From Ruegeria spongiae (lineage in GTDB: Bacteria > Pseudomonadota > Alphaproteobacteria > Rhodobacterales > Rhodobacteraceae), in the NCBI RefSeq assembly GCF_023502395.1, contig NZ_JAMFMB010000011.1, forward strand, positions 62,001-126,000: DNA of 64,000 bases, given 5' to 3'. Both the position numbers and the translations under genes were made by a program. Under the pieces are notes generated by a model. It ran no database searches, was not told where the DNA came from, and saw nothing but the letters and a program-made list of their open reading frames with translations. This document shows, one piece after another, positions 61,218 to 64,000 of the stretch; position 1 is the stretch's first letter; the number at the start of each line of letters is the position of its first letter.

Positions 61218-62564
61218 TCAGAGAGCCGGCCCCGGAACCAGTGCCGACCCGTCGCGGAACCGCGACAGGCGGAACCGGCTCAGATCGTGACCCGGCGCGT
61301 CGCCTGTCACCAGATCGGCCATGATCCGCCCAAAGGCGGGGCCGATCCCGAATCCGTGCCCGCTCATTCCGGTGCAGATTGACAGACCCGGCAGCCCCCC
61401 GGCCCGGTCCACCACCGGTACCACATCGGGCATCGTGTCGATCATCCCGGCCCAGGCGGCAGCGGCCTGCACCGTGCCAAGCGAGGGAAAGAGCTGCCGG
61501 AACCTTTCCAATATCTGCCCGATCTTGCGGTGGTTCGGCGCGGGGTTCAACACGCGGCATTGCTCGAAGGGCGAGGTCTCGTCTCCCGCCCAGCGCCGCT
61601 TTGTTCCCCAGGCATCCGGGTAGTTGCGCGGGGCATATGGCAGATAGCGCCGTCCGAACGGGTCGGCGCGCAGTTGCGGCCAGAAGGCGCGCGCGGCGCG
61701 GAACGCATCCGGCCCGATCCAGAAATCATGCGCGTCCCCCTCGGCCAGCGAGTAGCCGCCATCGACGCGCCGCCGCAATGCAATCGCGCCAAAATCTGCC
61801 CCACCCGCATGGATATCCGGAACCGGGGTTGTGGCGACAACCGTGGCGCGCACCGAAAGCTGTGGGATATCAATCCCATGCCGCCGCAGAAACAGGTTCG
61901 ACCAGGCCCCGCCCGCCATCACGACATCGCGTGTTGCGATCCGCCCGGCCTCACTCACGACACCGGCGATGCGCCCGGCTTCCACGTCCAGCAGCCGCGC
62001 CGCGCAGTTTTCACGGATCACCGCGCCTGCCGCCACCGCCGCCCGTGCCAGCGCTGGGACCGCCGCCCAAGGCTCTGCCCGCATGTCCGACGGCGTGTGC
62101 ATTGCGCCGGGCCAGCGACCTTGTGCCTGCGGGACCAGATCGGCCAGTTCGGCCCCGTTCAGCATCCGCGTATCGACGCCGTTCTCGCGTGCATGGGGCA
62201 GCCACGCCTCGAATCCGGCCAGTTCCTTGTCAGAGCGCGCCACATAGGTCAGCCCGCAAGGGCGCAGGCCCAGATCTTCAGCCAACTCCGCCTGCAATTG
62301 ATGCCAGATCCGGTTGGCCTCGACCATGATTGGCAACTCGGCGGGATCGCGACCCATCTGACGCACCCAGCCCCAGTTGCGCGCCGATTGTTCACCCGCG
62401 ATACGCCCCTTTTCCAGCAGCACCGGGCGCAGGCCTTTCTGTGCGAGGAAATAGGCGGTCATCACCCCGATGATGCCGCCGCCAATGATGACGACGGGCG
62501 CGCTTGAGGGCAGCGCCGCGTCATGCTCGACCGGCGACGCGCCAGTGATCGGAATGCCCTTCAT
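61218..62564 (-). CDS. FAD-dependent oxidoreductase of the D-amino acid oxidase family
   Basis: A 448-residue flavoprotein with a dinucleotide-binding loop VVIIGGGIIGVMTAYFLAQK followed by EKGRIAGEQSARNWGWVRQM; the C-terminal part contains ICTGMSGHGFGIGPAFGRIM. This is the DAO (glycine/sarcosine oxidase-like) layout; the substrate is probably an amino acid or N-methyl amino acid. Its ATG overlaps the ArgE-like gene stop by ATGA (62561-62564), so it is coupled to it. Confidence 0.92.
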   Translation of the reverse strand: MKGIPITGASPVEHDAALPSSAPVVIIGGGIIGVMTAYFLAQKGLRPVLLEKGRIAGEQSARNWGWVRQMGRDPAELPIMVEANRIWHQLQAELAEDLGLRPCGLTYVARSDKELAGFEAWLPHARENGVDTRMLNGAELADLVPQAQGRWPGAMHTPSDMRAEPWAAVPALARAAVAAGAVIRENCAARLLDVEAGRIAGVVSEAGRIATRDVVMAGGAWSNLFLRRHGIDIPQLSVRATVVATTPVPDIHAGGADFGAIALRRRVDGGYSLAEGDAHDFWIGPDAFRAARAFWPQLRADPFGRRYLPYAPRNYPDAWGTKRRWAGDETSPFEQCRVLNPAPNHRKIGQILERFRQLFPSLGTVQAAAAWAGMIDTMPDVVPVVDRAGGLPGLSICTGMSGHGFGIGPAFGRIMADLVTGDAPGHDLSRFRLSRFRDGSALVPGPAL

Positions 62565-63727
62565 CCCGACAGATGATCCAGCAGGGCGGCCATGAAATCC
62601 TGCCCGGCCTGAAACTGCTCGACCGACAGAAACTCGTTTGCCTGATGCGCCTGTTCGATGTCGCCGGGGCCGCAGATGATGACGGAATACCCCGCATCCT
62701 GAAACTGCCCGGCCTCGGTGCCGTAGCTGACCACATGGGTGCCATTGTCACCCGTCAGCACACGCGCCAGAGCCTCTGCCCGACCCTGCTCTTCGGGGAC
62801 CAGACCGGAGACCTGGAAGGCGTCGCTGATCTCGATCCGCGCATCGGGGTGTACCGCCTGCATCTCGGCCTCGACCTCAGCCGCGAACGCCCGGAACTCG
62901 GCCTTCCAGCCGTCCAGCGAGACACCCGGCAGGGTGCGGCATTCGATGAGGAACCGGCAATCCTTGGCGGTGATGTTGCTGGCGGTGCCGCCTTCGATCG
63001 TGCCCACATGCTGGGTGGTCCAGGGCGGATCAAAGAGCGCCGCGACCTCGTCGCGCGAGGCCGCGCGGTTCAGCCGGTTGCGCTGATTGGCCCAGTCGAT
63101 CAGCCGCGCCGCCTCATGCACCGCGCTCACGCCCATATGCAGCAGGGAACTGTGCACCTCGAACCCGTGCACATGCACGTTCAGCCCGACATCGCCCTTA
63201 TGCCCGGTCACCACCTGCATCATCGAAGGCTCGCCCACGATAACCACCCGCCCCTTGGGCAGGACAGGTTCCATCGCCCGGATCAGATGCGGCGCGCCGA
63301 AGCAGCCGATCTCTTCGTCATAGCTCAGCGCCAGTTGCAGCGGTGTGGTCAGATCACGCCCCTGCGCCTCGACCAGGGCCCAGATCGCCAGCGCGTCAAA
63401 CCCTTTCATGTCGCAGGTGCCGCGCCCGTAGAACCGGCCCTCGGCCTCGATCACCTCATACGGATCAGTCTCCCATGCCTGCCCGTCCACCGGCACCACA
63501 TCCGTATGGCCCGAGAGCACCACAGCCCCCTCCTGCCACGGCCCCGCATGGGCAAAAAGCGCCGCCTTTTCAGGCTGGCCCGGCGCTTCCATCCGATGCG
63601 CGGTCACGCCATGGGTGGTCAGATAATCCTCGACCCAATCGATCAGCGGCAGGTTCGAATCGCGGCTGACAGTTGGAAAAGACACCAGCTTTTCCATCAG
63701 CGCGCGCGGAGACAGTTTCTCGGTCAT
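62561..63727 (-). CDS. argE: Acetylornithine deacetylase-like M20 protein
   Basis: A 388-residue M20A enzyme. VVLSGHTDVVPVDGQAWETD, GRGTCDMKGFDALAIWALVE, LALSYDEEIGCFGAPHLIRA and RFLIECRTLPGVSLDGWKAE hold the metal-binding residues typical of ArgE. True acetylornithine activity is plausible but not certain in Rhodobacterales, which often use ArgJ; a role in amino acid catabolism with the neighbouring flavoprotein is the alternative. The start MTEKLSPRALMEKLVSFPTV is typical. Confidence 0.88.
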   Translation of the reverse strand: MTEKLSPRALMEKLVSFPTVSRDSNLPLIDWVEDYLTTHGVTAHRMEAPGQPEKAALFAHAGPWQEGAVVLSGHTDVVPVDGQAWETDPYEVIEAEGRFYGRGTCDMKGFDALAIWALVEAQGRDLTTPLQLALSYDEEIGCFGAPHLIRAMEPVLPKGRVVIVGEPSMMQVVTGHKGDVGLNVHVHGFEVHSSLLHMGVSAVHEAARLIDWANQRNRLNRAASRDEVAALFDPPWTTQHVGTIEGGTASNITAKDCRFLIECRTLPGVSLDGWKAEFRAFAAEVEAEMQAVHPDARIEISDAFQVSGLVPEEQGRAEALARVLTGDNGTHVVSYGTEAGQFQDAGYSVIICGPGDIEQAHQANEFLSVEQFQAGQDFMAALLDHLSG

Positions 63728-63808
63728 GTAGCGCCTCTTGGCAATTCGGTCCGAGGGGGTGTGCGCACGCTAAGTCGCCGGGCTTGCCGCTGTCAAACCG
63801 ATTGCGCC

Positions 63809-64000
63809 CTATTGCGCGCGCGGGCGCAGCGCACCGGCCAGCAGCACGATCACAATCGCCAGTGGCACCAGCACCGCCAGCGCCAGCCGCAGCGAGGCCA
63901 GATGCGCCAGAAACCCGATCACCGGCGGCCCGATCAGCAACCCGCCATAACCCAGCGTCGCCACACTGGCGATCCCCTGGCCTTGCGGCACGTGCGGATC
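63809..64000 (-). CDS. MFS transporter, C-terminal end (cut by the right edge)
   Basis: Only the last 63 residues are present: DPHVPQGQGIASVATLGYGG, LLIGPPVIGFLAHLASLRLA and LAVLVPLAIVIVLLAGALRP then a stop. This is the last membrane-helix pair and tail of an MFS permease. The frame stays open to the window edge. It is 81 bases upstream of the ArgE-like gene, on the same strand. Confidence 0.8.
   Translation of the reverse strand, partial: DPHVPQGQGIASVATLGYGGLLIGPPVIGFLAHLASLRLALAVLVPLAIVIVLLAGALRPRAQ

Noticed and set aside
1-64000. Searches by eye for tRNA, rRNA, CRISPR arrays and insertion sequences
   Set aside because: No cloverleaf, rRNA core sequence, regularly spaced repeats or transposase-like proteins were found.

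Overview
The window is a chromosomal segment of a high-GC alphaproteobacterium, most likely a member of the Rhodobacterales (Roseobacter group). The reasons are the nuo operon with its Rhodobacterales-type extra genes and its birA-coaX-rnj tail, a PleD-like gene divergent from a DUF3572 gene, and an isovaleryl-CoA/leucine degradation cluster. This taxonomic call is an inference from gene content; no rRNA, tRNA, integrase, transposase or CRISPR array was seen. Coding density is very high, no gene-free stretch reaches 300 bases, and many genes are joined by 1-8 base start/stop overlaps.

Region by region. 1-4.2 kb (-): an Srf-type cluster with the N-terminal 285 residues of a SrfB-like actin-fold protein cut by the left edge, preceded by three membrane-anchored proteins, one of which carries a complete trypsin-like protease domain. 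4.3-10.2 kb: two cyclic-di-GMP synthesis modules. One is an H-NOX protein paired with an HNOBA-GGDEF diguanylate cyclase, in which the H-NOX protein appears to lack its haem ligand; the other is a PleD-like protein whose receiver domains have lost their phosphorylation residues. An MttB-family methyltransferase, a HAD phosphatase and a DUF3572 gene lie between them. 10.2-12.1 kb (-): an EF-hand protein, an ECF sigma factor, a small membrane protein placed like an anti-sigma factor, and a CnrX/ZraP-like periplasmic sensor. 12.3-13.5 kb (+): DUF983 and NUDIX genes.

13.5-36.8 kb (-): one long array reading nuoA-B-C-(two tiny genes)-D-(membrane gene)-E-(two genes)-F-(six small genes)-G-(lipoprotein)-H-I-(CMD gene)-J-(secreted gene)-K-L-M-N, then birA, coaX and rnj. 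Besides the fourteen complex I subunits there are fourteen small genes inside it, mostly lipoproteins, secreted or membrane proteins, usually translationally coupled to the subunit before them. A strong terminator-like hairpin separates nuoN from birA.

36.9-48.5 kb: a broken VOC-family gene, then the leucine/isovalerate pathway (3-hydroxyacyl-type hydratase, HMG-CoA lyase, MccA, MccB, an acyl-CoA synthetase, isovaleryl-CoA dehydrogenase). Small accessory genes again sit in the junctions. Between the synthetase and MccB there is a 63-codon chimera joining the MccB start to the synthetase end, the scar of a tandem duplication. A divergent ompW with an Fnr-like box interrupts the cluster.

48.6-59.9 kb: a coiled-coil membrane protein, a DegT-type aminotransferase and a phosphoglycolate phosphatase (-), then glmU-glmS with a flavin-type oxidase and an AlkD-like protein, a double SnoaL-like protein, a lipoprotein (-), moaA, the Kdo transferase and a thioesterase. 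59.9-64 kb (-): an M20 amidohydrolase, a DAO-type oxidoreductase, an ArgE-like deacetylase and the end of an MFS transporter cut by the right edge.
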